From positions 1 through 25,486 of the forward strand of contig JAUYDL010000023.1 in NCBI GenBank assembly GCA_030691865.1: a stretch of 25,486 nt of DNA, read 5' to 3'. The position numbers and the translations under genes are program-made. The notes under the pieces were generated by a model, which was not told where the DNA came from, did no database searches, and was given only the letters and a program-made list of their open reading frames with translations. Below, piece after piece: positions 15,057 through 23,276 of this stretch. Each line of letters starts with the position of its first letter. The first letter of the stretch is position 1. Source of the stretch: Candidatus Omnitrophota bacterium (GTDB lineage: Bacteria; Omnitrophota; Gorgyraeia; Gygaellales; Profunditerraquicolaceae).

Positions 15057-16103
15057 ATGTTGAGATGTTTAACTGCGGGTGAATCACACGGGAAAGGAAT
15101 GGTTGCTATCCTGGAGGGGCTTTGCGCCGGGTTGGCGGTGGATGTATCGGCCATAAATAAAGAATTAAAACGCAGGCAGTCCGGATTCGGACGGAGCGCA
15201 AGGATGCGGATAGAGAATGACCGGGTAGAGATTCTCTCGGGTCTAAAGAATAATCGTACTCTAGGCAGCCCGATTACTTTATTGATTAAGAATAAAGATG
15301 CCAGTATTGAAAAGTTACATAAGATTGTTGTTTCCCGCCCGGGCCATGCGGATTTAGCGGGGTTGTTAAAATATGGTTTCAAGGATATTCGAGAAGTATT
15401 AGAACGCGCTTCAGCGCGCAGCACAGTAGCTCAGGTGGCCTTGGGAGCTTTGTGCAAGAGGTTCTTGGATGAGTTTGGAATTGTAATTACCAGTAATGTT
15501 CTCTCGGTTGGCGGTGAGTCTACTAAGCAGGGAATAATTTCCAAAATAACCGAAGCGATTGAAAATAAAGATACCGTAGGCGGAATTTTCGAAGTAGTGG
15601 CCGCAAACGTTCCCGTGGGGCTGGGAAGCTATGTGCAGGCTGATCGCCGGCTGGACAGTCGTTTAGCTGCCGGGATTATCTCTATCCCGGGGATTAAATC
15701 CTTTGAGGTCGGCCTGGGGGCCGGATATGCGGTGAGCTTTGGTTCTGAGGTTCATGATGCGATTTATCATAATCGTAAAAAGGGTTATTTTCGCTTGACT
15801 AATAATGCCGGCGGTATCGAGGGGGGGATATCTAATGGGCAAGAGATTGTTTTACGGGCTTGTATGAAGCCGATCTCAACACTCATGCATCCGTTGGATT
15901 CAGTGCATATTCATACTAAGAAATCTGCTAAGGCTGCGGTTGAGCGTTCGGATATATGCGTAGTTGAATCTGCCGCCGTTGTGGCTGAATCGGCATGCGC
16001 TTTGGTTTTGGCGGATGCTTTCCTGGAGAAATTTGGCTCTGATTCACTGAGCGATATTAAAAATTCCTACACTAGCTATATGAAACGGATAGCGCATGCG
16101 TAG
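15057..16103 (+). CDS. aroC: Chorismate synthase
   Basis: Last enzyme of the shikimate pathway: converts 5-enolpyruvylshikimate 3-phosphate to chorismate with reduced FMN as cofactor, in the cytosol. The protein is 348 aa, normal length. Signatures are 'TAGESHGKGM' (7-16), 'RRQSGFGRSARM' (39-50) and 'RASARSTVAQVALGAL' (117-132), plus 'NNAGGIEGGISNGQ' and 'MKPISTLMHPLD' that line the active site. AGGAGG (15046-15051) five bases before ATG 15057 is a strong ribosome binding site. The shikimate kinase gene lies 0.7 kb downstream on the same strand, consistent with a loose aro cluster. Confidence 0.97.
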   Translation: MLRCLTAGESHGKGMVAILEGLCAGLAVDVSAINKELKRRQSGFGRSARMRIENDRVEILSGLKNNRTLGSPITLLIKNKDASIEKLHKIVVSRPGHADLAGLLKYGFKDIREVLERASARSTVAQVALGALCKRFLDEFGIVITSNVLSVGGESTKQGIISKITEAIENKDTVGGIFEVVAANVPVGLGSYVQADRRLDSRLAAGIISIPGIKSFEVGLGAGYAVSFGSEVHDAIYHNRKKGYFRLTNNAGGIEGGISNGQEIVLRACMKPISTLMHPLDSVHIHTKKSAKAAVERSDICVVESAAVVAESACALVLADAFLEKFGSDSLSDIKNSYTSYMKRIAHA

Positions 16104-16383
16104 CCTTGATTACCATAATGTTAAGATCGAAAGATTCAAAAATTCGAACCGGATAATTTTAAAAGGCGAAATTACCAATGAGTCCGGTAAGTCTTATAGT
16201 ACGGTGGCGGTGCGCGTCATGCTCTTTGTTAAGAATATCATAACAGTCAATGAGGTGTTTTTGATTAATGACTTGCCTAACGGGGCAACTAAGGCTTTTG
16301 AAAGGCATATTTATGATCTGTTGCCTGGTCAGTCATTCGAGAATATAACTCGTTACGAGCTGTTTACGGAAAATTGTTATTAA
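16096..16383 (+). CDS. Small FxLYD-like domain protein
   Basis: 95-residue protein that resembles the FxLYD/DUF3426-type beta-sandwich: 'VKIERFKNSNRIILKGEITN' gives the typical 'changes in tone of an added strand' opening, 'ESGKSYSTVAVRVMLFV' the middle strands, and 'GATKAFERHIYDLLPGQSFE' the end. Known relatives are usually exported and bind or scaffold partners. This copy has no signal peptide, so it is either cytosolic or the start lies elsewhere. It overlaps aroC by eight bases, pointing to coupled translation. The family call is moderate and the function is unknown. Confidence 0.55.
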   Translation: MRSLDYHNVKIERFKNSNRIILKGEITNESGKSYSTVAVRVMLFVKNIITVNEVFLINDLPNGATKAFERHIYDLLPGQSFENITRYELFTENCY

Positions 16384-16435
16384 TATATTAAAATATTGTG
16401 TTAGAAAAAGTCATCCTCTTCGTCTATTTTAATAG

Positions 16436-16447
16436 AAGGGGGTGATT
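16436..16447 (+). promoter_or_regulatory. Extended ribosome binding site of spoVG
   Basis: AAGGGGGTGATT matches 10 of 12 bases of the extended anti-SD complement AAGGAGGTGATC, with the core nine bases before ATG 16452. This is the strongest ribosome binding site I see in the window and suggests high expression of the SpoVG protein. Confidence 0.75.
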
Positions 16448-16451
16448 AAGG

Positions 16452-16709
16452 ATGGAAGCCAACACAATCAGCGTCAGCCGCATATTTAAGCTCGATACCG
16501 ATTCCAAGCTTAAAGCTTTTGCGGATGTTTCATTTTCAGGAATCGTAATCAAAGGTTTTAGCGTAGTCAATGGTGAAAAGGGATTATTTGTGAGTATGCC
16601 GCGCCATCAGGGTAAAGATGGTAAATGGCGAGACACAGTAACTCCTTCGACCAAAGAGCTAAAGCAGCAGTTGAGTGAAGTTGTTCTGGAAGCGTATCAG
16701 GGTAGTTAA
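16452..16709 (+). CDS. spoVG: SpoVG family nucleic-acid-binding regulator
   Basis: 85-residue SpoVG-like protein. In Firmicutes and spirochaetes SpoVG binds DNA and RNA and affects septation, capsule and virulence genes; the role outside these groups is unknown. Family motifs are 'VSRIFKLDTDSKLKAFADVSF' (with its key aspartates and Lys-Ala-Phe), 'IVIKGFSVVNGEKGLFVSMP' (in the middle) and the C-terminal 'DTVTPSTKELKQQL' with its helix. Length is normal. It has a strong ribosome binding site but the 68-base gap upstream shows no clear promoter, so it may be read through from aroC. A perfect palindrome begins seven bases past its stop. Confidence 0.92.
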   Translation: MEANTISVSRIFKLDTDSKLKAFADVSFSGIVIKGFSVVNGEKGLFVSMPRHQGKDGKWRDTVTPSTKELKQQLSEVVLEAYQGS

Positions 16710-16716
16710 AAACAAT

Positions 16717-16756
16717 GGGGACGGTTCTATTTTTCTCGAAAAATAGAACCGTCCCC
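16717..16756. repeat. GGGGACGGTTCT palindromic repeat, copy 3
   Basis: A perfect 18-base-pair stem (left arm GGGGACGGTTCTATTTTT) around the four-base loop CTCG. It lies seven bases after the spoVG stop and ten bases before the aroK start. No T-run follows, so it is a poor terminator as read on the plus strand. It may protect the spoVG transcript or reduce aroK translation. Confidence 0.88.
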
Positions 16757-16766
16757 TAGATAAAAA

Positions 16767-17273
16767 ATGAATATTTATCTAGTGGGATTTATGGGTACCG
16801 GCAAAACTTCTGTTGGCCGCCAGCTGGCTAAGCAGAAAGGATGGAATTTTGTTGATCTGGATGATTTGATTGAATTGCAACAGCAGCGCAGGATTGTCGA
16901 TATTTTTGCTCAGGAAGGTGAGGCGTATTTTCGCAAAGTTGAAAAAAAGATTTTAAAGCAGGTAGCTACCCAAAAGAAATTTGTGGTGGCTTGCGGAGGC
17001 GGGATAGTTTTAGATCCGGACAATATCAAGCTGATGAAGAAAACCGGAATTTTAATTTGTCTGCGCGCTACTGGCGAGGCGATTTTAAAAAGAGTCTCCG
17101 CCAGTACGCACCGGCCAATTTTAAATGTTGCCAAACCTCGGGAGCGCATAGAGCTTTTACTAAAAATGCGCGCACCTTATTATATGCAAGCGGATAAAAC
17201 AATTGATACTTCGCGCTCCTCCATCAAGCAGGTAGTGGCCAAGATTACCAGGATGCTTTCTGATAAGAAATGA
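16767..17273 (+). CDS. aroK: Shikimate kinase
   Basis: ATP-dependent kinase that phosphorylates shikimate at the 3-hydroxyl, the fifth step of chorismate synthesis. At 168 aa it is of normal length. It shows the Walker A GFMGTGKTS (7-15), shikimate-binding Asp in 'VDLDDLIE' (29-36), 'FRKVEKK' (Arg56), 'CGGGIV' (77-82) and the lid arginine in 'THRPIL' (114-119). No ribosome binding site is visible, since the palindrome at 16717-16756 ends ten bases upstream. The stop overlaps the dprA start by four bases, and dprA abuts topA, so this is the head of a tight run of genes. Confidence 0.95.
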   Translation: MNIYLVGFMGTGKTSVGRQLAKQKGWNFVDLDDLIELQQQRRIVDIFAQEGEAYFRKVEKKILKQVATQKKFVVACGGGIVLDPDNIKLMKKTGILICLRATGEAILKRVSASTHRPILNVAKPRERIELLLKMRAPYYMQADKTIDTSRSSIKQVVAKITRMLSDKK

Positions 17274-18355
17274 ATAATTTCGAGGCTTTGGTAAGTTTGA
17301 ATCTTATTCCACAGATCGGCAGTGTGCGACTGGGCCAGTTGCTTAAGTATTTTCAGGAGCCCCAGGCAATATTTAAAGCCAGAGCTCAGGATTTAGTGCC
17401 GTTATTGGGCCAGCGTTTGGGCGAAAGCATTGCTTCTTTTGATGTGAAATGCCTGGAAAATGATTTGGCTTTAGCTAAGAAATCAGGGTTGAAAATTATA
17501 ACTTGTTTTGATCAGGATTATCCCCAGCTCCTTAAAGAAATACCCGGGCCGCCGATTGTGCTCTATTGTTTAGGCCAGATAACTCAAGCGGATAATTTAG
17601 CTATTGGGATTGTGGGTTCGCGGCGGGCTTCACTTTATGGCTTAAATAACGCAGAAAAATTTGCTGCCCAGTTATCTGCGCGAGGGATTACTATTGTTTC
17701 CGGGATGGCTCGCGGTGTGGATACTTACGCGCATCGCGGAGCCTTAAAAGCCAAGGGGCGCACTATCGCGGTAATGGGCAGTGGTTTTAATTACATTTAT
17801 CCTGCGGAGAATGCGGATTTGGCGCAACAGATTTCGACTTGCGGGGCAGTGATCTCAGAATTTCCCATGGAGACAAAACCCTTGCCGGGAAATTTTCCCC
17901 GGCGCAATCGCTTAATCAGTGGTTTAAGTTTAGGCGTTTTAATCACCGAGGCAGCCAGAAACAGCGGGGCGTTAATTACCTCGGATTTTGCTTTGGAACA
18001 GGGCCGGGAGGTTTTTGCTTTACCGGGCAGGATAGATTCAGTCGGCTCAATGGGAACTAATGCTTTACTTAAGCAAGGAGCAAAAATAGTTACCTGTTGC
18101 GATGATATTCTTGAGGAGTTGAATTTAGCTACGGCAAGCATGAAAAAAGTAGAACCTGCGGTAAATGAGCAAGAAATTGCATGCGGAAAAGAAGAAAGCC
18201 GGCTTTATGAATACATAACCCAGCAGCCGGTAGCCATAGATGATTTAGTCCAAAAGTCATCGCTAAGCAGCAGCCAGGTCTTGAGTTTAATTTTAAAATT
18301 ACAGTTTAAGAAACTAATTAAAGCATTGCCGGGTAAACAATATATGAGGAATTAA
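17270..18355 (+). CDS. dprA: DNA processing protein DprA
   Basis: Single-strand DNA-binding Rossmann protein that loads RecA on incoming DNA during transformation; it is also found in species not known to be competent. At 361 aa it is a typical length. An N-terminal helical (SAM-like) region 'ALVSLNLIPQIGSVRLGQLL' precedes the Rossmann fold with 'IGIVGSRRASLYG', 'VSGMARGVDTYAHRGAL', 'VMGSGFNYIYPAEN', 'GNFPRRNRLISGLS' and 'SGALITSDFALEQGREVFALPG'. A C-terminal winged-helix-like domain ('VAIDDLVQKSSLSSSQVLSL') closes it. The start overlaps aroK by four bases, and topA begins on the base after its stop. Confidence 0.95.
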   Translation: MNNFEALVSLNLIPQIGSVRLGQLLKYFQEPQAIFKARAQDLVPLLGQRLGESIASFDVKCLENDLALAKKSGLKIITCFDQDYPQLLKEIPGPPIVLYCLGQITQADNLAIGIVGSRRASLYGLNNAEKFAAQLSARGITIVSGMARGVDTYAHRGALKAKGRTIAVMGSGFNYIYPAENADLAQQISTCGAVISEFPMETKPLPGNFPRRNRLISGLSLGVLITEAARNSGALITSDFALEQGREVFALPGRIDSVGSMGTNALLKQGAKIVTCCDDILEELNLATASMKKVEPAVNEQEIACGKEESRLYEYITQQPVAIDDLVQKSSLSSSQVLSLILKLQFKKLIKALPGKQYMRN

Positions 18356-20350
18356 ATGAGTAAAAATTTAGTGATTGTCGAATCTCCGACTAAGGCCAAA
18401 ACCATAAGTAAGATCCTGGGTGATGATTTTCGGGTAGTTTCATCGATGGGGCATATTATTGATTTGCCTGCGAAAAAACTTGGGGTGGATGTAGAGGATA
18501 AATTCAAACCGGTATATGTGGTGATTCCGGGCAGGAAGAAAATATTAGCGCAATTAAAAAAAGAAGCCAAGGGGAAAGAAAATATATATATTGCTACCGA
18601 CCCTGACCGGGAAGGCGAGGCGATTGGCTGGCAGATAAAAGAGAAGGTGTTTAAAGGTAAAAATGTGTTACGGGTAAGTTTCCATGAGACTACTCCGCAT
18701 GCCGTGGCCGCGGCTTTTAAAAACGCGCGTGAGTTTGACGTTAAAATGATTGAGGCCCAGGTTGGCCGCAGAGTTCTGGACCGGATGGTGGGATATTTTT
18801 TGAGCCCCTTACTCTGGAAAAAAATTGCGCGGGGTTTAAGCGCCGGACGCGTGCAATCTGTAGGATTAAGGTTAATTGTGGAAAGGGAGCGGCAGATTCA
18901 GAAGTTTATCGCTAGTGAATATTGGGAGATCTCTGCTGAATTATTTAAGCCTAAAGTTTCGGGAGAGAGTAATTTTTGCGCCAAGTTGGAGAGAATTGAT
19001 AATCAGAAAGCAGAGATCAAACGTAGTGAAGATGCTCAAAATATCTGTGATCAGTTAAAAGACAAAGAGTTTAAGGTCCTGGAGGTTAAAAAGACAGAAA
19101 AAAAGCGTTATGCCCCGGCGCCGTTTATTACCAGCACGTTGCAGCAGGAGGCGTTTAATAAGTTTAGATTTAATGCTTCTAAGACAATGTTGATCGCCCA
19201 ACAGCTTTATGAAGGTATTGACATTGGTGAGGATAATCCCGTAGGTTTAATTACTTATATGCGTACGGATTCCCCCAATATCTCTGCGGAAGCAATCCAA
19301 GAGGTGCGCGAACATATTGGAAGGAATTTTGGCAAAAATTTTCTTCCGGAGAAACCGAATGTTTATAAAGCCAAAAAGTCCGCGCAGGAGGCACATGAGG
19401 CAATTCGCCCCAGTTATATTAGCCGAGCACCGGAAAGCCTGAAGGATTTTCTTAACCATGATCAGATACGGCTTTATGAGCTTATCTATAATCGTTTTTT
19501 AGCCAGCCAGATGAAGCCGGCGGAGTTTTTGGCAACCTCAGTAGATATTTTAGCGGATAAATATTTATTCGTCGCTAACGGAAGCCACTTACTTTTTGAG
19601 GGTTTTCTGGCCGCTTATAATAATGGCGATACAGAAGAGAAAAAAGAAGAGGAAGAGGAAAAAGAAAAGACTAAAAATGTGATTCCTCCGCTTGAGCAGG
19701 GAGAAGTTTTGGGTTTAGAGAAACTTACTCCTTCGCAGCATTTTACCAAACCGCCGGCAAGATATTCAGATAGCTCTTTAATTAAGGCGCTGGAGGAAGA
19801 AGGTATTGGCCGGCCTTCGACCTATGCGCCGATTATTTATACGATTATTTTACGTGATTATGTCCGCCGGATTAAAGGCTACCTTAATCCTTCGGAGCTG
19901 GGCTTTAAGGTAAATGATATGCTGGTAGAATATTTTCCTAAGATTATTGACGTAAAATTTACGGCGGCAGTTGAAGAAAAACTGGATGAGATTGAAGAAG
20001 GCGTGCTTAGCCGCACTAAGGTATTAGAAGATTTTTATTTACCTTTTAAGGAGAGCCTGGATTTTGCCCAAGCCAATATCGTCAAGGAAGTTATCACTAC
20101 GGATCAGCTCTGTGATAAATGCGGCAAGCCTTTAATTGTAAAGTGGGGAAGGCGTGGTAAATTTTTGAGCTGCTCTGCTTTTCCGGAGTGCAAGAATTCA
20201 AAGTCGATTACTTCCGGGGTTAAGTGCACGGTTGAAAATTGCGGGGGAGAGTTAATCGAGCGCCGCTCTAAGCGCGGATTTTTCTACGGCTGTTCAAATT
20301 TTCCTAAATGTACTTTTACTTCGCGCGACTTACCAGAGGATAAAGAGTAA
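18356..20350 (+). CDS. topA: DNA topoisomerase I (type IA)
   Basis: Relaxes negatively supercoiled DNA by passing one strand through a transient break. The Toprim domain has 'IVESPTKAKT' (Glu9) and TDPDREGE (81-88). The active-site tyrosine is Tyr301 in 'LITYMRTDSPNIS', and 'SAGRVQSVGLRLI' (162-174) lines the DNA gate. Two C-terminal four-cysteine zinc ribbons lie at about 586-612 (CDKCGKP...CSAFPEC) and 624-652 (CTVENCGG...CSNFPKC), fewer than in E. coli, giving 664 aa. An acidic stretch of Glu and Lys near 420-440 is a low-complexity linker. It begins directly at the dprA stop, so the two are translated together. Confidence 0.97.
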   Translation: MSKNLVIVESPTKAKTISKILGDDFRVVSSMGHIIDLPAKKLGVDVEDKFKPVYVVIPGRKKILAQLKKEAKGKENIYIATDPDREGEAIGWQIKEKVFKGKNVLRVSFHETTPHAVAAAFKNAREFDVKMIEAQVGRRVLDRMVGYFLSPLLWKKIARGLSAGRVQSVGLRLIVERERQIQKFIASEYWEISAELFKPKVSGESNFCAKLERIDNQKAEIKRSEDAQNICDQLKDKEFKVLEVKKTEKKRYAPAPFITSTLQQEAFNKFRFNASKTMLIAQQLYEGIDIGEDNPVGLITYMRTDSPNISAEAIQEVREHIGRNFGKNFLPEKPNVYKAKKSAQEAHEAIRPSYISRAPESLKDFLNHDQIRLYELIYNRFLASQMKPAEFLATSVDILADKYLFVANGSHLLFEGFLAAYNNGDTEEKKEEEEEKEKTKNVIPPLEQGEVLGLEKLTPSQHFTKPPARYSDSSLIKALEEEGIGRPSTYAPIIYTIILRDYVRRIKGYLNPSELGFKVNDMLVEYFPKIIDVKFTAAVEEKLDEIEEGVLSRTKVLEDFYLPFKESLDFAQANIVKEVITTDQLCDKCGKPLIVKWGRRGKFLSCSAFPECKNSKSITSGVKCTVENCGGELIERRSKRGFFYGCSNFPKCTFTSRDLPEDKE

Positions 20351-20392
20351 AATACTCAACAGGCTGGGAGCAGTTTAAGTAGGAAATAGAAT

Positions 20393-21262
20393 ATGGAAAA
20401 GTATATCGAAAAGTTTGTGCGTTATCTGGAAATTGAGAAAAACTATTCTGCCCATACGGTCATAAATTATAAACTAGACCTTCAAGGGTTTAATAAATTT
20501 ATTGCCGGGACTGAATTGGAAAAAATTGACTATTTGGATTTAAGAAAATATCTGGCAGTTTTAAAAGAAAAGAATTTCGCCAATCGTACGGTTGCCCGTC
20601 GGCTTTCGGCGTTGCGAAGTTTCTTCAGATTCCTCTGTCGTGAAGGGTATATTAAAACTAACCCCATTCTTATGCTTTCCAGCCCCAAGTGTGAAAAACA
20701 TCTGCCTTCATTTATGACTGAGGATGAGGTTGTCCGGCTTATCGAATCAGCTTTTGCCAAAACCCCCAAAGATCTTTTAGGCCTGCGTGATCGGGCAATT
20801 TTGGAAGTATTTTATTCCAGCGGTTTGCGTATTTCGGAGTTAGTAGGATTAAACTTAGAGGATATTGATTTTATCAGCGGTATTCTTAAAATAAGAGGCA
20901 AGGGGAAAAAGGAAAGGATCGTGCCCATCGGAGAAACCGCGCTGGCGGCGGTTAGGAAGTATTTGGAAAAAAGAAAGAAACAGGCTGATGCCTTATTTTT
21001 GAATAATCATCAACGGCGCCTTACCACTCGCGGAGTGCGTTTCTTAGTAGTAAAATACATTAATGCCTCCGGAATTAAGCCGGGAGTTTCCGCGCATACT
21101 TTTCGGCATTCATTTGCCACGCATCTTTTAAATCATGGGGCAGATCTGCGCACAGTGCAGGAGCTTCTGGGCCATGCGAGTTTATCTTCAACGCAGATTT
21201 ATACACATTTGACCACAGATAAGTTAAAGAGTGTTTATGATAAGGCGCATCCACATGCCTAA
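20393..21262 (+). CDS. xerC: Tyrosine recombinase XerC/XerD
   Basis: Site-specific recombinase of the Xer group, which resolves chromosome dimers at dif with FtsK. At 289 aa it is of normal length. The N-terminal core-binding domain spans about 1-95 ('YSAHTVINYKLDL', 'RTVARRLSALRSFFRFL'). The catalytic domain has Arg146 in 'SSGLRISEL', the lysine in 'RGKGKKER' (168-175), His235 and Arg238 in 'HTFRHSFATHLL', His261 in 'LGHAS' and the nucleophile Tyr270 in 'TQIYTH'. Its place after topA matches xerC of other bacteria, but sequence alone does not separate XerC, XerD and single-recombinase XerA systems. A ribosome binding site (AGGAAAT) supports the start. Confidence 0.92.
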   Translation: MEKYIEKFVRYLEIEKNYSAHTVINYKLDLQGFNKFIAGTELEKIDYLDLRKYLAVLKEKNFANRTVARRLSALRSFFRFLCREGYIKTNPILMLSSPKCEKHLPSFMTEDEVVRLIESAFAKTPKDLLGLRDRAILEVFYSSGLRISELVGLNLEDIDFISGILKIRGKGKKERIVPIGETALAAVRKYLEKRKKQADALFLNNHQRRLTTRGVRFLVVKYINASGIKPGVSAHTFRHSFATHLLNHGADLRTVQELLGHASLSSTQIYTHLTTDKLKSVYDKAHPHA

Positions 21263-21294
21263 AAACAGCAGGTAGAATCTAGGGGAAAGAGTAG

Positions 21295-22560
21295 ATGTTC
21301 ATAGTTTATGATCTAATATTTTTAGTTTTCGCAATATTTTATTTACCGTTGTATTTTCTGCGCGGAAAACTTAACTTTGGATTCCTTAGGCGCCTGGGTT
21401 TTCTACCGGCTCATTTGAATTTGGATAGGCCGATCTGGATTCACGCTGTAAGCGTAGGTGAAGCTATCGCCATAAAAGGGCTCGCCAGCCAGTTAAGGCA
21501 GGCCTATCCCGGTAAAAAGTTGGTTATTTCTACCGTGACTGCCACCGGAAATAAAATTGCCCAAGGTTTAGTTAAGGACGGAGACTTCTTAACTTATCTG
21601 CCCCTGGATTTTAGTTTTATCGTCAGAGGCGTCTTAAAGAGGATTAATCCCTGTATGTTTATTATTGCCGAGACTGAGATCTGGCCGAATTTGATTACCT
21701 GCCTGGATAAACTGCAGGTTCCGGTAGTTACGGTTAATGGCAGGATTTCAGATAGCTCGTTTGAAGGATATCGGTTAATTAAATTTTTTATCCGGCCGAT
21801 TTTAAGGATGGTCAAACAATTTTGTGTACAGAGCGATCTTGATGCTTTGCGTTTAGAAAGTTTAGGCGTAGATAAACAAAAAATTCAGGTTACCGGAAAC
21901 GTAAAATTTGATATTAACTTAGATCCTATTGCCGAGATAAATGTTTTAACCTATCGGGCCAAGCTTTGGTTGGGGCAACTTGATAAATTATTAGTTTGCG
22001 GCAGTACGCATCCTGGCGAAGAAGAATTAATTTTTGCCTCTTATCAAGAGCTCTTGCGGGCTTTCCCGAAGCTGAAACTTCTTATTGCCCCGCGGCATCC
22101 CGAACGCAGTGAAAAGATTTCCAGATTAGCAGCGGATAACGGTTTTATGCCGGTGCTTATTTCAAGTATATCCGGCGCATGCCCAACCTGTATTAATAGA
22201 GCCGTATTTATTTTGGATACTATCGGAGAATTGCTTAATTATTATTCTGCGGCGGATATTGTTTTTGTCGGCGGGAGTATGGTTAAGAAAGGCGGCCATA
22301 ATATCCTTGAGCCGGCGAGCTTAAAGAAACCGGTAATTTTCGGCCCTTACATGTTTAACTTTCGGGATATTAGTGAATTATTCCTGGCAAACCAAGCTGC
22401 GCTTATGGCGACGAATAGCCAAGAGTTAGCTGATAAAGTAACAGAACTCCTAAACAGCAACCTTTTGGCTAAGGGGCTAGTCCAGCGCGCTTATGAGTTA
22501 ATTATCAAAAATTGCGGGGCGACGAATAAGAATATTCAGATTATTAAACAACTAAGCTAA
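21295..22560 (+). CDS. waaA: 3-deoxy-D-manno-octulosonic acid (Kdo) transferase
   Basis: Membrane-associated glycosyltransferase (GT30, GT-B fold) that adds Kdo to lipid A precursor, on the cytoplasmic face. At 421 aa it is typical. An N-terminal membrane-anchoring helix (about 3-22) leads into 'IWIHAVSVGEAIA' (Glu56 the likely catalytic base), 'FIIAETEIWPNLI', 'TVNGRISDSSFEGYRL', then the C-terminal nucleotide-sugar half with 'LIAPRHPERSEKI', 'DTIGELLNYYSAADIVFVGG' and 'GGHNILEPASLKKPVIFGPYM'. This gene and lpxK show that the cell makes a Kdo-lipid A core. AGGGGAAAG precedes the ATG. Confidence 0.96.
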   Translation: MFIVYDLIFLVFAIFYLPLYFLRGKLNFGFLRRLGFLPAHLNLDRPIWIHAVSVGEAIAIKGLASQLRQAYPGKKLVISTVTATGNKIAQGLVKDGDFLTYLPLDFSFIVRGVLKRINPCMFIIAETEIWPNLITCLDKLQVPVVTVNGRISDSSFEGYRLIKFFIRPILRMVKQFCVQSDLDALRLESLGVDKQKIQVTGNVKFDINLDPIAEINVLTYRAKLWLGQLDKLLVCGSTHPGEEELIFASYQELLRAFPKLKLLIAPRHPERSEKISRLAADNGFMPVLISSISGACPTCINRAVFILDTIGELLNYYSAADIVFVGGSMVKKGGHNILEPASLKKPVIFGPYMFNFRDISELFLANQAALMATNSQELADKVTELLNSNLLAKGLVQRAYELIIKNCGATNKNIQIIKQLS

Positions 22561-22570
22561 TAAAGACAAT

Positions 22571-23044
22571 ATGTCCGGTGATATTTATTTAACCCAGGAA
22601 GGTTATGAAAAATTAGTCAATGAGTTGGAGCGTTTAAAAACAGTTAAGCGCCGCGCACTTTCTAGGGCTATAGGCGAAGCCCGCTCACATGGAGACATTA
22701 GTGAGAATGCGGAGTACGACGCAGCCAAGGATGCGCAGGCCTATAACGAAAAACAGATTGTTGAGCTGGAGGATAAGCTGGCGCGGGTACGCATACTGGA
22801 TAAGAATATCCCTAAGGATGAAGTTTTAATCGGGGCCAAAGTAAAATTAATGGATGTGGATACTCAGGAAGAGTTAGAGTATACTTTAGTCTCGGAGCTG
22901 GAAGCGGATTATAATCAGGGAAAAATTTCGGTGGATTCTCCGGTGGGGGCAGGATTATTGGGGCACAAGGAAAACGAAATTGTAAAAATCAATATTCCCG
23001 CCGGGACCCTAAAATATAAGATTATCCAGATATCGCGTCATTGA
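22571..23044 (+). CDS. greA: Transcription elongation factor GreA
   Basis: Rescues backtracked RNA polymerase by stimulating cleavage of the extruded RNA. At 157 aa it is the usual length. The N-terminal coiled coil starts 'YLTQEGYEKLVNELERLKTV', and the tip has 'ARSHGDISENAEYDAAKDAQ' with the key acidic pair Asp-Ile-Ser-Glu. The C-terminal FKBP-like domain follows with 'ISVDSPVGAGLLGHKENEIV' and 'INIPAGTLKYKI'. It follows waaA by 10 bases without a strong ribosome binding site. The stop codon TGA is also the first bases of the R1 repeat copy 2. Confidence 0.97.
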   Translation: MSGDIYLTQEGYEKLVNELERLKTVKRRALSRAIGEARSHGDISENAEYDAAKDAQAYNEKQIVELEDKLARVRILDKNIPKDEVLIGAKVKLMDVDTQEELEYTLVSELEADYNQGKISVDSPVGAGLLGHKENEIVKINIPAGTLKYKIIQISRH

Positions 23045-23271
23045 GTCTTCGATAAAAAATGGGCACATTGGCTGAAACGATTTTGGAGCGAGACAAGCGA
23101 CGCAGTCGCAGCCCAAAAGCGGCCAGCCCCTTCGGGGAGGGCGCATCTTTGGCCTGCTGCTTCGTTGTTCCTCCTTGGCGTAGTGCGTTGACTACGCCTT
23201 TGTCGTCGCGCCTTGCATCAGGTTCAAATCTGCGCCCTCCAATGTACCTATTATTTATCGAGGGCTCAGTA
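23042..23271. repeat. Structured dispersed repeat R1, copy 2 (about 230 bp)
   Basis: Matches copy 1 at 8092-8383 in the ends (ATGGGCACATTGG at left, CCAATGTACC and GAGGGCTCAGTA at right) and at core blocks GATTTTGGAGCGAGACAAG, GACGCAGTCG and CGTCGTCGCG. The arm-2 stem is GGAGGGCGCA/TGCGCCCTCC, a different sequence from copy 1 yet still complementary, and the arm-2 hairpin is GGCGTAGT/ACTACGCC. It lacks the 44-base hairpin module in arm 1. It overlaps the greA stop codon. The terminal inverted repeats match at about 25 of 30 positions. Confidence 0.85.
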
Positions 23272-23276
23272 TTTGA

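Noticed and set aside
16384..16451. A promoter upstream of spoVG
   Set aside because: The AT-rich gap contains several partial -10-like matches but none with a -35 box at 16-18 bases, so I did not call one.
20393..21262. XerC-like recombinase as an integrase of a mobile element
   Set aside because: It sits in the housekeeping run topA-xerC-waaA, has the normal Xer length and motifs, and no attachment sites or phage genes are near.
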